A stretch of 64,000 nucleotides of DNA from JAHEJJ01 sp965212205 (GCA_965212205.1 CBDBUX010000016.1:186001-250000), one strand, 5' to 3'. Counted from the first letter of the stretch, positions 9,543 through 18,310 are shown. Numbers and translations: made by a program. The notes: generated by a model not told the origin, from the sequence alone.

Positions 9543-10265
9543 ATGAGTTCACATTTAAATGCTAAAAAAGGGGAAATCGCCGATGCCGTGTTACTGCCCG
9601 GAGACCCCCTAAGAGCTAAATGGATAGCTGAAACCTTCCTGAAGGATGCTTATTGTTATTCAGAAGTTAGAGGCATGCTCGGTTTTACGGGCACCTATGA
9701 AGGCAAAAGAGTTTCCGTTCAGGGAAGTGGGATGGGTATTCCTTCAGCCCTGATTTATATTCATGAACTAATCGAGGATTATGGCGTAAAAGAGATCGTA
9801 CGGGTAGGTACTGCAGGATCTTACCAGCAGCAACTTAAAATCAGAGATCTTGTACTTGCCATGGCGGCCTCCACTTCTTCCTCGATCAATAATATTCCTT
9901 TCAACCAGCAGAGCTTTGCCCCTACTGCAGATTATGGACTTTTCCGCAAGGCTGTGGCCTATGCGGAAGACAGGGGAATGCCCTTTAAGGCGGGAAACGT
10001 ACTCTCGGAAGATAAGTTTTACAACGAAGACCCAGACCGCTATAAGTTGTGGGCTTCTTACGGCGTTCTCTGCGCTGAAATGGAATCGGCAGGGCTCTAT
10101 ACAACAGCAGCTAAACACGGCGTTAAAGCCCTGAGTATACTTACCATTTCAGATTCGAAAGTCACAGGGGAACACTGTACGCACGATGAACGTGAGCACG
10201 ATTTTGAACTGATGGTGCAAATGGCCCTTTCCATTGTCGGGACTGCAACAATTTCCCAGTCTTGA
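9543..10265 (+). CDS. deoD: Purine-nucleoside phosphorylase, DeoD type
   Basis: Phosphorolysis of purine (deoxy)nucleosides to base and (deoxy)ribose 1-phosphate. From ATG 9543 it is 240 residues: SHLNAKKGEIADAVLLPGDPLRAK is the typical start, followed by the phosphate loop GSGMGIPSA, the EIVRVGTAGS stretch, the substrate motif EMESAGLY and the late DSKVTGE. An upstream TTG at 9519 lies inside deoC and is rejected. The last codon and stop overlap the TTG start of the following DUF1643 gene. Confidence 0.95.
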   Translation: MSSHLNAKKGEIADAVLLPGDPLRAKWIAETFLKDAYCYSEVRGMLGFTGTYEGKRVSVQGSGMGIPSALIYIHELIEDYGVKEIVRVGTAGSYQQQLKIRDLVLAMAASTSSSINNIPFNQQSFAPTADYGLFRKAVAYAEDRGMPFKAGNVLSEDKFYNEDPDRYKLWASYGVLCAEMESAGLYTTAAKHGVKALSILTISDSKVTGEHCTHDEREHDFELMVQMALSIVGTATISQS

Positions 10266-10780
10266 CCTACAGGCATTTACATCCTTTGATCATTACTGCC
10301 GAATTTTCGGATTGTGGTAAATTTCGTTATCTGCTCAGCGCGATTAACCCGGAAAGCGAAGGTTCAAAAACATTGAGCGTGATTATGCAAAACCCAAGTG
10401 AGGCCGATGAATCTAAAGCCGATAAATCTGTTCAATTTCTTGAAAATATTGTATTTCGAAAAAACTATGATGTATTCAAAGATGTAAAGAGAATGAATAT
10501 TCTCAACCAATTTGCCTTTATTCAGACCAAGGATTTTACAGGTAATGCTGATTTGATAGGCCCTAAAAACGATGATACCATCCAGACTGCGATTAGGGAT
10601 TCAGACATTATCCTGATCGCCTGGGGCAAGAATAATCCATACAAGTCCCGGCAGCAGGAAGTAATGAACTTGATATCGCAGTACCAGGACAAACTGCTCC
10701 TGAAAACCAGGAAACATCCCTCCAGAGGCTTTTATACCGATTTTATCAGGCCAATGGAATTGGATAATACAATGGATTGA
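10262..10780 (+). CDS. DUF1643 domain-containing protein
   Basis: A 172-residue soluble protein of the DUF1643 family, function unknown. The family core is visible: FRYLLSAINPES, then VIMQNPSEAD, the NILNQFAFI segment and IILIAWG. The start is a TTG sharing four bases (TTGA) with the deoD stop; no better start lies before the conserved FSDCGKFRYLL region, so translational coupling to deoD is likely. It converges with nosY, with only 2 nt between the two stops. Confidence 0.75.
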   Translation: MTYRHLHPLIITAEFSDCGKFRYLLSAINPESEGSKTLSVIMQNPSEADESKADKSVQFLENIVFRKNYDVFKDVKRMNILNQFAFIQTKDFTGNADLIGPKNDDTIQTAIRDSDIILIAWGKNNPYKSRQQEVMNLISQYQDKLLLKTRKHPSRGFYTDFIRPMELDNTMD

Positions 10781-10782
10781 AC

Positions 10783-11565
10783 TTAAAAGTCCTTTCTTCT
10801 GGCTTTTCTGAGATAGGTCGAGACCGGGATCAGCGTCCAGACCACTAGCATCAATATGGAGATCCCAAACCCCAAATAAGTACCAAAGAAAGATTTAAAA
10901 ACAGCTCCTGTATAACCTAAAAGTGCTGAAATATCGAGTTTTAAAAGTATCAGTGTTCTCGAAAGGTCGATAGGATTTAAGAGTGTTGCAATGAGCGAAA
11001 AGGTATCCAGCGGATATTCTTCAAAAATGATTAGAGAAAGTAGAAAGATCCCGTCGTAAAGGACAGCGAAAAACAACCACATCAGAATCGCATATCCAAA
11101 TCCTTTAATACGGTTTTCGTTATAGATGGCGATATTAAGCGAAAGGGCCGTAAAAATAAACGTAAGGAAGGCCCCGGTATACAACAACAACACAAAATCC
11201 CATATGGCGGCGCTTTTAAAAAGACCATAGAACATGAACGGAATACCGAGCCCGAGCATCAAACTCATTGCAAGCGAGCCTGCCACTCCTAAATACTGAC
11301 CCAGAAAGATTGAAGTGCGTTTTATCGGCTGAGCGATAAGAAGTTCAGTAAACTCCCTTGAATTATAATAATACATCACCCCGAAAATAGTCCCGATTAA
11401 GGGCACCAATACTATGATGATATTCATAAGGGTGATCACCGCTTTGGAAAGATCATTGTTAAGAAACAATAAGGTAAATCCAAGGGCCAGGTAAAAAAGC
11501 AGATAGACATAACTCCAACGGCTGCGCACCAAATCATAAAAACTGTATTTCAGTATCTTAAGCAT
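10783..11565 (-). CDS. nosY: Nitrous oxide reductase maturation ABC transporter permease
   Basis: Inner-membrane permease of the NosDFY system that supports CuZ-site assembly in N2O reductase. The 260-residue protein has about six membrane helices and conserved IGTIFGVMYYYNSREF and LIAQPIKRTSIFLGQYLG segments after the second helix. It is the last gene of the nos operon and overlaps nosF by 8 nt. No terminator hairpin is visible before the convergent DUF1643 gene. Confidence 0.9.
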   Translation of the reverse strand: MLKILKYSFYDLVRSRWSYVYLLFYLALGFTLLFLNNDLSKAVITLMNIIIVLVPLIGTIFGVMYYYNSREFTELLIAQPIKRTSIFLGQYLGVAGSLAMSLMLGLGIPFMFYGLFKSAAIWDFVLLLYTGAFLTFIFTALSLNIAIYNENRIKGFGYAILMWLFFAVLYDGIFLLSLIIFEEYPLDTFSLIATLLNPIDLSRTLILLKLDISALLGYTGAVFKSFFGTYLGFGISILMLVVWTLIPVSTYLRKARRKDF

Positions 11566-12265
11566 GCTGCGTTGTAGATATCTCGGCGATCGCGTGTTGA
11601 AAATCTGTCTGCTGCGTGCGCTGGGTTAATTCTTCAATAGTCCCCTGGAAATAGATCTTGCCCTCAAGTAAATAGACGATCTCGTCTGCCATTTCTTCCA
11701 CGAACTCCATAATGTGAGTGGTGATAAGGATTACTTTGCCTTTGGCTTTTTCCTCCTTGATAATTTTTTTAAGTACGATCAAGGCCGCCGGATCGAGGCC
11801 GGTTGTCGGCTCATCGAGAATTAAAAGTTGGCCATTGAACATCAGGGCGATCACGATATTAACCTTCTGCTTGGTGCCTCCTGAAAGATTTGCCAGTTTG
11901 CTATTTAGGAAAGGTTTTAATCCAAAAACGTCGATTAGCTTCTCTTCATCCGATGGCATTCTCCTTAGATCTTTGATCATACTGAACAGCTCCCCAACCT
12001 TTAGATTCCCTGGGAAGTTGGCAATTTGAGGCAGGTAATTGAGCTCCCTGCGATATTTCCATTTTTTGGAGATATTCTGGCCGAGTACTTCTATCTGCCC
12101 TCCACTGGGGAGGACCATTCCCAGTATACTTTTAATCACAGTGGTTTTCCCTGATCCATTAGGCCCAAGTATGGCATAGATACCGGGTTTCTCGATACGA
12201 AGATCGATCCCTTTCAGGACAGAATTCTTGCCAAATTTCTTTTGCAGGCCTTCTACGGTGATCAT
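11558..12265 (-). CDS. nosF: Nitrous oxide reductase maturation ABC transporter ATP-binding protein
   Basis: ATPase partner of NosY. The 235-residue protein has Walker A GPNGSGKTT (about residues 35-43), the signature LSGGTKQKV, Walker B LLILDEPTTGLD and the switch His in ITTHIM. The start ATG overlaps the nosD stop by 4 nt (ATGA) and the end overlaps nosY, typical of a translationally coupled operon. Size and gene order nosD-nosF-nosY fix the assignment. Confidence 0.93.
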   Translation of the reverse strand: MITVEGLQKKFGKNSVLKGIDLRIEKPGIYAILGPNGSGKTTVIKSILGMVLPSGGQIEVLGQNISKKWKYRRELNYLPQIANFPGNLKVGELFSMIKDLRRMPSDEEKLIDVFGLKPFLNSKLANLSGGTKQKVNIVIALMFNGQLLILDEPTTGLDPAALIVLKKIIKEEKAKGKVILITTHIMEFVEEMADEIVYLLEGKIYFQGTIEELTQRTQQTDFQHAIAEISTTQHA

Positions 12266-13500
12266 AATAGTCTTTTCATGCGGGGTTTTGCATCCAGCAG
12301 ATTATCGGGGGTGAATACCGGAGATACTTTTTCAGAAAAATCGATAATATCCATAAAAAGACTTCTTAGCAGAACTATGGTTTCAGGAGTTCTGTTGACA
12401 ATATAGGAAAAGAGTTTTACAGGCCGGTAAGGTACATCGCCGATTCCATCCTTATCGAGATCATAGCCCGAATAATTACTCCAATAATTTCGCTCAAAAA
12501 CATTGTCGTTGATCTTGCTGTTATAGGAGATATCGAACGAGTTGTAGAGGAAATTATTATCGGCAAATGTATTGGTATAACAGGCACCCCTCACCTTAAG
12601 GGCCCAGCCATTGCTTATAAATTCATTATTTCGGTATTCGATCCTGTTAGATCCTTCAATATTTATCCCAATGGTGTTTTCTTCAAAAGTATTCCCGCTG
12701 ATCTCTGCATCGTTAATTTCTTTCAGCAGGAGTCCGAAGGAGGCAGTACCCCAGTTTTTCTTGAAGGTATTACCAGTCATCTCGATATGCTTGGAGAACA
12801 TGACAGCCACACCGGCACCATTATCTTCAAAGATGTTCCCACGATAGTTATCGTTATTCGAAAACATAAAATGTAAACCATAGCGAACATTATGTGAACT
12901 GATATTGTTTTCGATCTCGATATTGTCGGAAAATTCAAGATATATTCCGTCGCGCACCTTTTCTACCCTGTTATCGATAACTTTTATATTCTTGCAGTAC
13001 CAGAGTTGAATACCATTCCCCGAATTGAATTCCTCCACAGCATCTCCAATGATGGTATTCCCAATAACTTCGCCATCTTCGGCCTTTTCCAGGTAGATCC
13101 CGAAAAAGAGTTTTTCGAGGTCAACATTGTGAATTTTAAAATGCTTGGATTTAGCAATCCTGATCGCTGCATAATCTGTAGTATAACTGGTCCCTACATT
13201 GATGATCTTAAAGCCTTCCAGGTGTACACTATCTGAAATCACTTTAATAACCTCGCCCTTATTCTCTCCATCAATTACCGCTTCGCCTTCTCCAATTACA
13301 ATAATAGGTTTATCGATAATAATATTATACTCCCTATAAGTTCCGGGTTTAAGAATGATGGTATCTTGTGGTGAAGCCTGTTCCAGGGCAGTGCTGAGTT
13401 TTGAAACACTACAATCGCCGCATACTTCTATGCTTTTAGACTGAGCAAAAAGCAGGCTAAAGTGGAGGAAGCTAAAAATTATTAGGACCGATATCTTCAT
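12262..13500 (-). CDS. nosD: Nitrous oxide reductase maturation protein NosD
   Basis: Periplasmic right-handed beta-helix protein that works with NosFY and NosL in CuZ assembly. It has a Sec signal (MKISVLIIFSFLHFSLLFAQ), then a run of pectate-lyase-type repeats with recurring GN/NN turns, and the late NYWSNYSGYDLDKDGIGD motif typical of NosD. From ATG 13500 it is 412 residues; a GTG three codons upstream (13509) is less likely because the ATG begins the signal peptide directly. Downstream coupling to nosF is by 4-nt overlap. Confidence 0.92.
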   Translation of the reverse strand: MKISVLIIFSFLHFSLLFAQSKSIEVCGDCSVSKLSTALEQASPQDTIILKPGTYREYNIIIDKPIIVIGEGEAVIDGENKGEVIKVISDSVHLEGFKIINVGTSYTTDYAAIRIAKSKHFKIHNVDLEKLFFGIYLEKAEDGEVIGNTIIGDAVEEFNSGNGIQLWYCKNIKVIDNRVEKVRDGIYLEFSDNIEIENNISSHNVRYGLHFMFSNNDNYRGNIFEDNGAGVAVMFSKHIEMTGNTFKKNWGTASFGLLLKEINDAEISGNTFEENTIGINIEGSNRIEYRNNEFISNGWALKVRGACYTNTFADNNFLYNSFDISYNSKINDNVFERNYWSNYSGYDLDKDGIGDVPYRPVKLFSYIVNRTPETIVLLRSLFMDIIDFSEKVSPVFTPDNLLDAKPRMKRLL

Positions 13501-13513
13501 TTTAGACACATAC

Positions 13514-13690
13514 TTACATAATATGACTCAGCAATAAATTCTTTTTGCCCCATTTTTGGTACATATGGTTAAAATCATGAGGCTTATACAATGTAGCAAC
13601 AAAAACCAATCCCAAAAATAAGGTTTTCTTATTGAGCAAAAGCAGGACGGTCACAATACAAATTGCGATACCAACAGAGCCGATAATCAA
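13514..13690 (-). CDS. Small putative membrane protein in nos operon (58 aa)
   Basis: A 58-codon frame between the cupin gene and nosD. It begins with TTG immediately after the cupin TAG stop, in the same reading frame, and ends 13 nt before the nosD ATG. It encodes one long hydrophobic helix (residues about 2-36, LIIGSVGIAIC to VFVATLY) followed by a basic His/Lys-rich tail. No other start is available for the complete helix. It fills what would otherwise be a gap in a tightly packed operon. No family is recognised. It could instead be the 3' part of a longer cupin-membrane protein interrupted by the TAG. Confidence 0.5.
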   Translation of the reverse strand: MIIGSVGIAICIVTVLLLLNKKTLFLGLVFVATLYKPHDFNHMYQKWGKKNLLLSHIM

Positions 13691-13984
13691 CTAGCGGATT
13701 ATTAAGAATTTAGCATTTGTAAGAGCCTTGACGAAGTGTTTCGTATTGGCAGGAAAGTCGAATACCTGCTGCGGCATTAAATGAAATGTTCTGTTATCTA
13801 TATTAAAATGGATCTCTCCCTCCAGTATCAGCAGATAACTATTTTTAGGAGAAATGTGTTCCGGGAAAAGATTTCCCGCTTCCAGGCTAACGGTCAATAC
13901 CTCAAAGGAAGGGGTATTAATGATTTGTTTTACCTGCAATTGATTAAAAACTTGTTCGGCTAATAGATTATTCGTCGTATACAT
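13691..13984 (-). CDS. Small cupin-domain protein in nos operon
   Basis: A 97-residue single cupin barrel. SLEAGNLFPEH and the later FDFPANTKHFVKA correspond to the two cupin motifs; His is present in both, but other metal ligands are incomplete. No signal peptide is seen, so it should be cytosolic. It overlaps the nosL end by 17 nt, which argues for co-translation. Its role in N2O reduction is unknown: sensing or storage of a small molecule or metal are both possible. Confidence 0.75.
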   Translation of the reverse strand: MYTTNNLLAEQVFNQLQVKQIINTPSFEVLTVSLEAGNLFPEHISPKNSYLLILEGEIHFNIDNRTFHLMPQQVFDFPANTKHFVKALTNAKFLIIR

Positions 13985-14426
13985 AAGTGTCTTCCCAGTG
14001 TTTTAAGAGTTCTGACCAATTATAAAGATCACCGCCATGTTCGTCATGGGCCTTCATGGCCGATGCTCTGGAATCGAAAGCTGTGAGATAGGCGCCCATC
14101 GGGCTTGGTATTCCCTCACTTATTAAAAAAAAAGCTTTCTCCGTATCAATAAGCTCTCCCGGAGCGTTATAATGATTGCACATAAATAAGGCAATGGATT
14201 CCTGATCTGATTGAATATGATTGTTTAACAAGCATTCTACCGAATCGAACTTAAAGACCTTTCCTTTATCGGTAACCCACTCGCTTCCGTGTTGTTTATC
14301 TACGATGGTCATACTGCAAAAGTGGCAGGTATCCGTACCATAGACGATGGGTTCAGGACCGATCTTACAAGCGAGAACGGTAATCATCATGACTATCATT
14401 ATAAGAATCCGGGAGGCTAATTTCAT
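13968..14426 (-). CDS. nosL: NosL copper-binding lipoprotein
   Basis: Outer-face lipoprotein that delivers Cu(I) to apo-N2O reductase. It has a lipobox ending VLAC at Cys20 and the NosL copper motif TCHFCSM, followed by a conserved HGSEWVTDKGKVFKFDS segment. Length is 152 residues, normal for NosL. It is 5 nt downstream of the small membrane protein gene and overlaps the cupin gene at its 3' end. Confidence 0.92.
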   Translation of the reverse strand: MKLASRILIMIVMMITVLACKIGPEPIVYGTDTCHFCSMTIVDKQHGSEWVTDKGKVFKFDSVECLLNNHIQSDQESIALFMCNHYNAPGELIDTEKAFFLISEGIPSPMGAYLTAFDSRASAMKAHDEHGGDLYNWSELLKHWEDTYVYDE

Positions 14427-14431
14427 CTGTT

Positions 14432-15025
14432 TTAGGTCTTCTGTTGTTCTTTCTTACCCCTCAGATATGCAAAAAGGGCAATCCCGATTCCAAGTGCCAG
14501 GCTATAAGCTCCTGCCTGAGGATAGCTGTGCGCCTTGAAATTCAAAATATCTTTACTACCAAAAAATGGAGGCTGGAATCCCATGACGGTCCCATCCGGA
14601 TTTGTGAATTTCAGGATGGCTTTGGGGTCCAGATTGTGTCCGTAATCGTGTTCCCACAAATAAAAATCGTACATCCCTGCTGCACTCAGCAGCACCATTA
14701 ATATAAACCAATAGAGATACCATTTATAATTGGCTTTGAATGCGATCAAAAGACCAATTATCGTAGTAATAATGATCCCCGCAGGAAAAATTTTAAACTC
14801 CGGAATGGCGTCCGGGATATATTTCATCCCCACATAGTGATTCATCAGGTTGATATTTTGAATATCGTGTGGGTTGGCATCGGCAAAGTCATTGATAAAA
14901 ATGTACATGCCCAGGGGCGTAGGATATTGTGGTGCTTCCAGCGTAATCTTCCACAATGGAAAAATAAAAAGTAAAAGGGGTAGCAATGCGGCTACGAACA
15001 TCAGTATTCGAGAGGTCTTTTTCAT
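14432..15025 (-). CDS. Nos-operon integral membrane protein of unknown function
   Basis: A 197-residue protein (start ATG 15025, MKKTSRILMF) with about four helices: residues near 8-25, then a periplasmic segment, two central helices (IIITTIIGLLIAF and YWFILMVLLSAAGMYDFYLW), and one near the end before a Lys-rich tail. The next potential start upstream (15094) lies closer to the nosZ stop and adds an unconvincing 23 residues. Genes like this regularly lie between nosZ and nosL in Bacteroidota nos clusters; a link to NosZ maturation is inferred from position only. Confidence 0.8.
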   Translation of the reverse strand: MKKTSRILMFVAALLPLLLFIFPLWKITLEAPQYPTPLGMYIFINDFADANPHDIQNINLMNHYVGMKYIPDAIPEFKIFPAGIIITTIIGLLIAFKANYKWYLYWFILMVLLSAAGMYDFYLWEHDYGHNLDPKAILKFTNPDGTVMGFQPPFFGSKDILNFKAHSYPQAGAYSLALGIGIALFAYLRGKKEQQKT

Positions 15026-15107
15026 GAGTTTCGGCAATTGTTTACCAATGACGGGAGGAAGAATTCCTCCCGTCTTAGTAAAAAAATCAATCAACTAAAT
15101 ATTAAAA

Positions 15108-17063
15108 TCAGTCTTCTCCTAAAGACCAGCTGAGGTCTAGTGGCGAATTCGCCGGAGAAACGCGTACATAACCCTGCATTTCCTGGTGGAGTGCAGAACA
15201 AAAATCGGTACAGTAGAACGGCCAAACACCTACTTGCTTAGGCTCCCATACAAAAGTCTCTGTTTGCCCAGGCATGATCAACAATTCTGAGGTATTGGCT
15301 CCTATCATACTCACGCCGTGAGGCACGTCGTAGTCTTGTTCAAGGTTGGTTACGTGGAAATACACCTTATCTCCTACTTTAACGCCTTCAATATTGTCTG
15401 GATTGAAATGGCTACGGATCATAGTCATATAAATATGGACCTCATTTCCATTACGTTCCACACGTACATCGGCATCGGAAGTGGTAGCGTATTCGTGCTT
15501 GTTTTCAGAAAGGTTAAATATCTTTCTTGAGCGTTCTTTTACGATATCCGCTGCGATTCCGGCAGCATAATGAGGTTCTCCAATGGTTGGAAAATCGAGT
15601 AACAGTTCCATTTTCTCACCCGATATATCGTAGAGCTGCGCAGACTGGGTAACTTCGGGACCCGTAGGCAAATAGCGGTCTTTGGTAATTTTATTCATCG
15701 CTACTACATATTTCCCATAAGGTTTCCTGGAGTTTCCGCCCGGGATCATTAGGTGACCCACAGAGTAATAACATGGTTGGCGATCAACTACTTCCCATGT
15801 TCCAACTTTCCATTTTACTACTTCAGACGAAATGAAGAAGGTTGTATAACCATTCCCATCTGCATCAAATTCTGTATGAAGTGGTCCTAAGCCAGCTTGT
15901 TTTACCGTTCCGGCCAATACATCCTCGAAATTAAGGATTGGGATTCCATAGGCATCACCGTCAAATTTTTCGTTCTCAATAGCATCTATCATCTTGGTGA
16001 AAGAGTGAACGGTAAGGTCTGCAGAGAGTTTCCCGTTACCCACAATAAATTCACCTGTAGGGTCAACATCACAACCGTGTGGCGATTTTGGAGTCGGCAA
16101 TAAATAAGCCAGTCCGGGTAATTCCGAAGCATCTAATACACGTACCTCTTTTTTCATGGTAGAAGTAGCCGTATGGGTCTCATCGGAATAAACATTGTGC
16201 GCATAATTAGCCGGCATGGTTGTAAACTTACCTTGCTCTATGTATTCTTCGGCTTTTTTCCAGTTGATGGCTGCTATAAAATCCTTGTCATTTTGAGAAG
16301 CATTTACCTCCATAAGCGTGCTGGCCTCTTCTGAATTATAGGTTGAAAAGAACATCCAGCCATGAGAAGCACCTCTACCGGGATGGGCCAGATCGTAATC
16401 AAAGCCAGGCATGAGCACCTGGAATGAAAGATCCATACCGCCATCTTCAGGATCTACACTGATAAAAGAGAGCGAGCCTTTAAAATTTCCTTTGTATTCT
16501 TTGATCGATATATCGCGTTGAGGAATCGGCACAGAGAACCGGGTTCCGGCTACTACATATTCGGTATTCTCGGTTACGAAAGCCGAGCTGTGGTTACCTG
16601 CACTATTGGGAATTTCTAAGATTTCAGTGGTTTCGAACACACTTAGATCAATTTTTGCGATCCTGGGCGTGTTGTTCCCATTGATAAACACCCATCGGCC
16701 ATCCACTTCTCCATTGGTTTGAGAAATATCCGGATGGTGGGAATCATCCCAAGGAATAAATCCATGAGAAGTATTCAACATGGGCTTGGTCTCCTCATTG
16801 TATCCCCAAGCTTTTTCAGCATCTTGGGAAAAAACAGGAATGACTTTGAAAAGTCGGCCAGACGGAAGTCCGTAGACAGACAGCTGTCCACTAAATCCGC
16901 CCGAAATAAAGGCGTAAAATTCATCGTGCTCACCAGGAGCCACATAAACCTTCTCAGCTGCACTTGAGGACAAGGCGCCATTCGTCTTACCCTGATCGGC
17001 ACACGACATGATCATGGCCACCGAGCCAAGGAGAAGGAATACAAGGTAAATTGCTTTTTTCAT
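15108..17063 (-). CDS. nosZ: Nitrous oxide reductase, clade II (Sec-dependent) lipoprotein type
   Basis: Reduces N2O to N2 in the periplasm using CuA and CuZ centres. The 651-residue protein has a Sec lipoprotein signal (lipobox IMSC, Cys21) instead of a Tat signal, marking clade II. The seven-bladed propeller contains conserved His segments such as RGASHGWMF and PHGCDVDPTG. The C-terminal cupredoxin domain holds the CuA ligands: His in DVPHGVSM, then C618, C622, H626 and M629 in YCTDFCSALHQEM. It is preceded by cytochrome c and fasciclin genes and followed by the maturation genes. Confidence 0.97.
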   Translation of the reverse strand: MKKAIYLVFLLLGSVAMIMSCADQGKTNGALSSSAAEKVYVAPGEHDEFYAFISGGFSGQLSVYGLPSGRLFKVIPVFSQDAEKAWGYNEETKPMLNTSHGFIPWDDSHHPDISQTNGEVDGRWVFINGNNTPRIAKIDLSVFETTEILEIPNSAGNHSSAFVTENTEYVVAGTRFSVPIPQRDISIKEYKGNFKGSLSFISVDPEDGGMDLSFQVLMPGFDYDLAHPGRGASHGWMFFSTYNSEEASTLMEVNASQNDKDFIAAINWKKAEEYIEQGKFTTMPANYAHNVYSDETHTATSTMKKEVRVLDASELPGLAYLLPTPKSPHGCDVDPTGEFIVGNGKLSADLTVHSFTKMIDAIENEKFDGDAYGIPILNFEDVLAGTVKQAGLGPLHTEFDADGNGYTTFFISSEVVKWKVGTWEVVDRQPCYYSVGHLMIPGGNSRKPYGKYVVAMNKITKDRYLPTGPEVTQSAQLYDISGEKMELLLDFPTIGEPHYAAGIAADIVKERSRKIFNLSENKHEYATTSDADVRVERNGNEVHIYMTMIRSHFNPDNIEGVKVGDKVYFHVTNLEQDYDVPHGVSMIGANTSELLIMPGQTETFVWEPKQVGVWPFYCTDFCSALHQEMQGYVRVSPANSPLDLSWSLGED

Positions 17064-17091
17064 TGCTTCTTATTTAGTTATTGTGATTTAA

Positions 17092-17670
17092 TTATTCTTC
17101 GGGCGGTAACATTACCTTATCCACTACGTGAACAATACCGTTACCCGCAGGTACACTGGCTAGTATTTTTGCTCCTCCAATAAAAACATCATCTCCCTCT
17201 ACGGTCACCATCACATTCTGGTTGTTGGCCTGGCCTAGTTTCTTGAACTTCTTTAGAAAGTCTTTACTATACTTTCCAGGTGTTACATGATATTTTAAAA
17301 TATTGGCAAGAGCACCTTTGTTTTCGGGTTTTAACAAGTTTTCAACGGTGCCTTCCGGCAATGCGGCGAATGCTTCGTTAGTCGGTGCAAATACCATTAA
17401 TGGACCCGCATTTACAAGGGCATTTTCAAGATCTGCGGCCTGAACCGCCGCAACCAGTGTGGTATGATCTTCCGAACCGATGGCAATATCCAGTACATTG
17501 GGCGTAGATTCATCGTCTTTAATAAAAGCTTGTCCTTGAACTTTGGTGTTCTGATCATTCTGGGCGCTTGAAGTATCAGCCGCCGCCTTTGGCTCATTCT
17601 TGCAACTCAGCCCAATAAACAGAGCTAAAAATGCACATATGAGCAGTTTTAGTTTTGGTTGTGATTTCAT
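17092..17670 (-). CDS. Fasciclin (FAS1) domain lipoprotein in nos operon
   Basis: Extracytoplasmic lipoprotein of 192 residues: lipobox IGLSC (Cys23), a Lys/Ala/Asp linker, then one FAS1 domain from about residue 60. The FAS1 signatures are clear: DHTTLVAAVQAADL, LMVFAPTNEAFAALP, and NGIVHVVDKVMLPP at the end. It lies 9 nt after the cytochrome gene and 28 nt before nosZ. FAS1 domains mediate adhesion or protein contacts; a role in docking the cytochrome or NosZ at the membrane is conceivable but not shown. Confidence 0.9.
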   Translation of the reverse strand: MKSQPKLKLLICAFLALFIGLSCKNEPKAAADTSSAQNDQNTKVQGQAFIKDDESTPNVLDIAIGSEDHTTLVAAVQAADLENALVNAGPLMVFAPTNEAFAALPEGTVENLLKPENKGALANILKYHVTPGKYSKDFLKKFKKLGQANNQNVMVTVEGDDVFIGGAKILASVPAGNGIVHVVDKVMLPPEE

Positions 17671-17679
17671 GATTTATTG

Positions 17680-18186
17680 TTATAAGGTTCTAAAGTATTC
17701 CAATACAGCCCTGGCTTCTTCTTCGGTGAGGTTCTGGTTGGCCATTGGCGACCCGTTAAACTCTATCAGAAGTTCTTTGGCCAGAGGGTCTTCTTTTACC
17801 ATTTTTTCCGGATCCAGGATCATATTCATCACCCATTCCGGTGTACGGCGTTCCAAAATCCCATTCGGGGCTGGTCCGATAAATTTCTTGCCGATCCTGT
17901 GGCAAGCCAGACACATCTGATCATAGACCTCTTTGCCTTTGGCGGCCATCGCCTGATCGATTTCATCATTTAATGTTAGAGAGGTGATAGTCCCGACACC
18001 CTTATTGCTAAGATCCACCCTTTCAGAGGCCTTTACATCGGACACAGGTGGTGGTGCATCGTTTTTCTCTGTTGTAGTCTTTTTACGTTCAATACTAAAT
18101 CCATCGGATTTTTTTTCCTGCTTCCCACCACATGCAAATAGTGCGATGGACAGGATCAGAACAAGGAATTTGGAGAAAGTCTTCAT
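17680..18186 (-). CDS. c-type cytochrome lipoprotein, first gene of nos operon
   Basis: Membrane-anchored monohaem cytochrome c of 168 residues. Lipobox LFAC at Cys19, a charged linker, then the haem site C92-L-A-C-H96, and a probable axial Met in GSPMANQ near the C-terminus. As the promoter-proximal gene ahead of nosZ it is the natural electron donor to the N2O reductase in a cluster lacking nosR. A candidate FNR-type box lies 57-68 nt upstream of the ATG. Confidence 0.9.
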   Translation of the reverse strand: MKTFSKFLVLILSIALFACGGKQEKKSDGFSIERKKTTTEKNDAPPPVSDVKASERVDLSNKGVGTITSLTLNDEIDQAMAAKGKEVYDQMCLACHRIGKKFIGPAPNGILERRTPEWVMNMILDPEKMVKEDPLAKELLIEFNGSPMANQNLTEEEARAVLEYFRTL

Positions 18187-18242
18187 TTGTCAGTTGTTTT
18201 GATTTTGGGGTTAAAAGTAGAATCGTACTGTTAGAAAAAACA

Positions 18243-18254
18243 TGACAAAAATCA
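18243..18254. promoter_or_regulatory. FNR/CRP-like box upstream of the nos operon
   Basis: TGACAAAAATCA, matching TGAT-N4-ATCA with one mismatch and differing in a single base from the box in front of hemN. It lies in the divergent region between the cytochrome/nos operon (ATG 18186) and the Rrf2 gene (ATG 18311), so it could act on either side. Confidence 0.45.
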
Positions 18255-18258
18255 TATT

Positions 18259-18276
18259 AAGGATAAAAATATCTTT
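18259..18276. promoter_or_regulatory. Inverted repeat, possible Rrf2 operator
   Basis: AAGGATA-AAAA-TATCTTT, a dyad with one mismatch in seven pairs, 5 bp from the FNR-like box and 34 bp upstream of the Rrf2 start. Its shape (AT-rich dyad with AAG/CTT ends) resembles NsrR/Rrf2-type sites, and self-regulation is common in the family. AT-rich chance dyads are frequent, so the call is tentative. Confidence 0.3.
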
Positions 18277-18310
18277 TTATGCTTGTAATTGGTTTTTAAG
18301 TGTCATCAAT

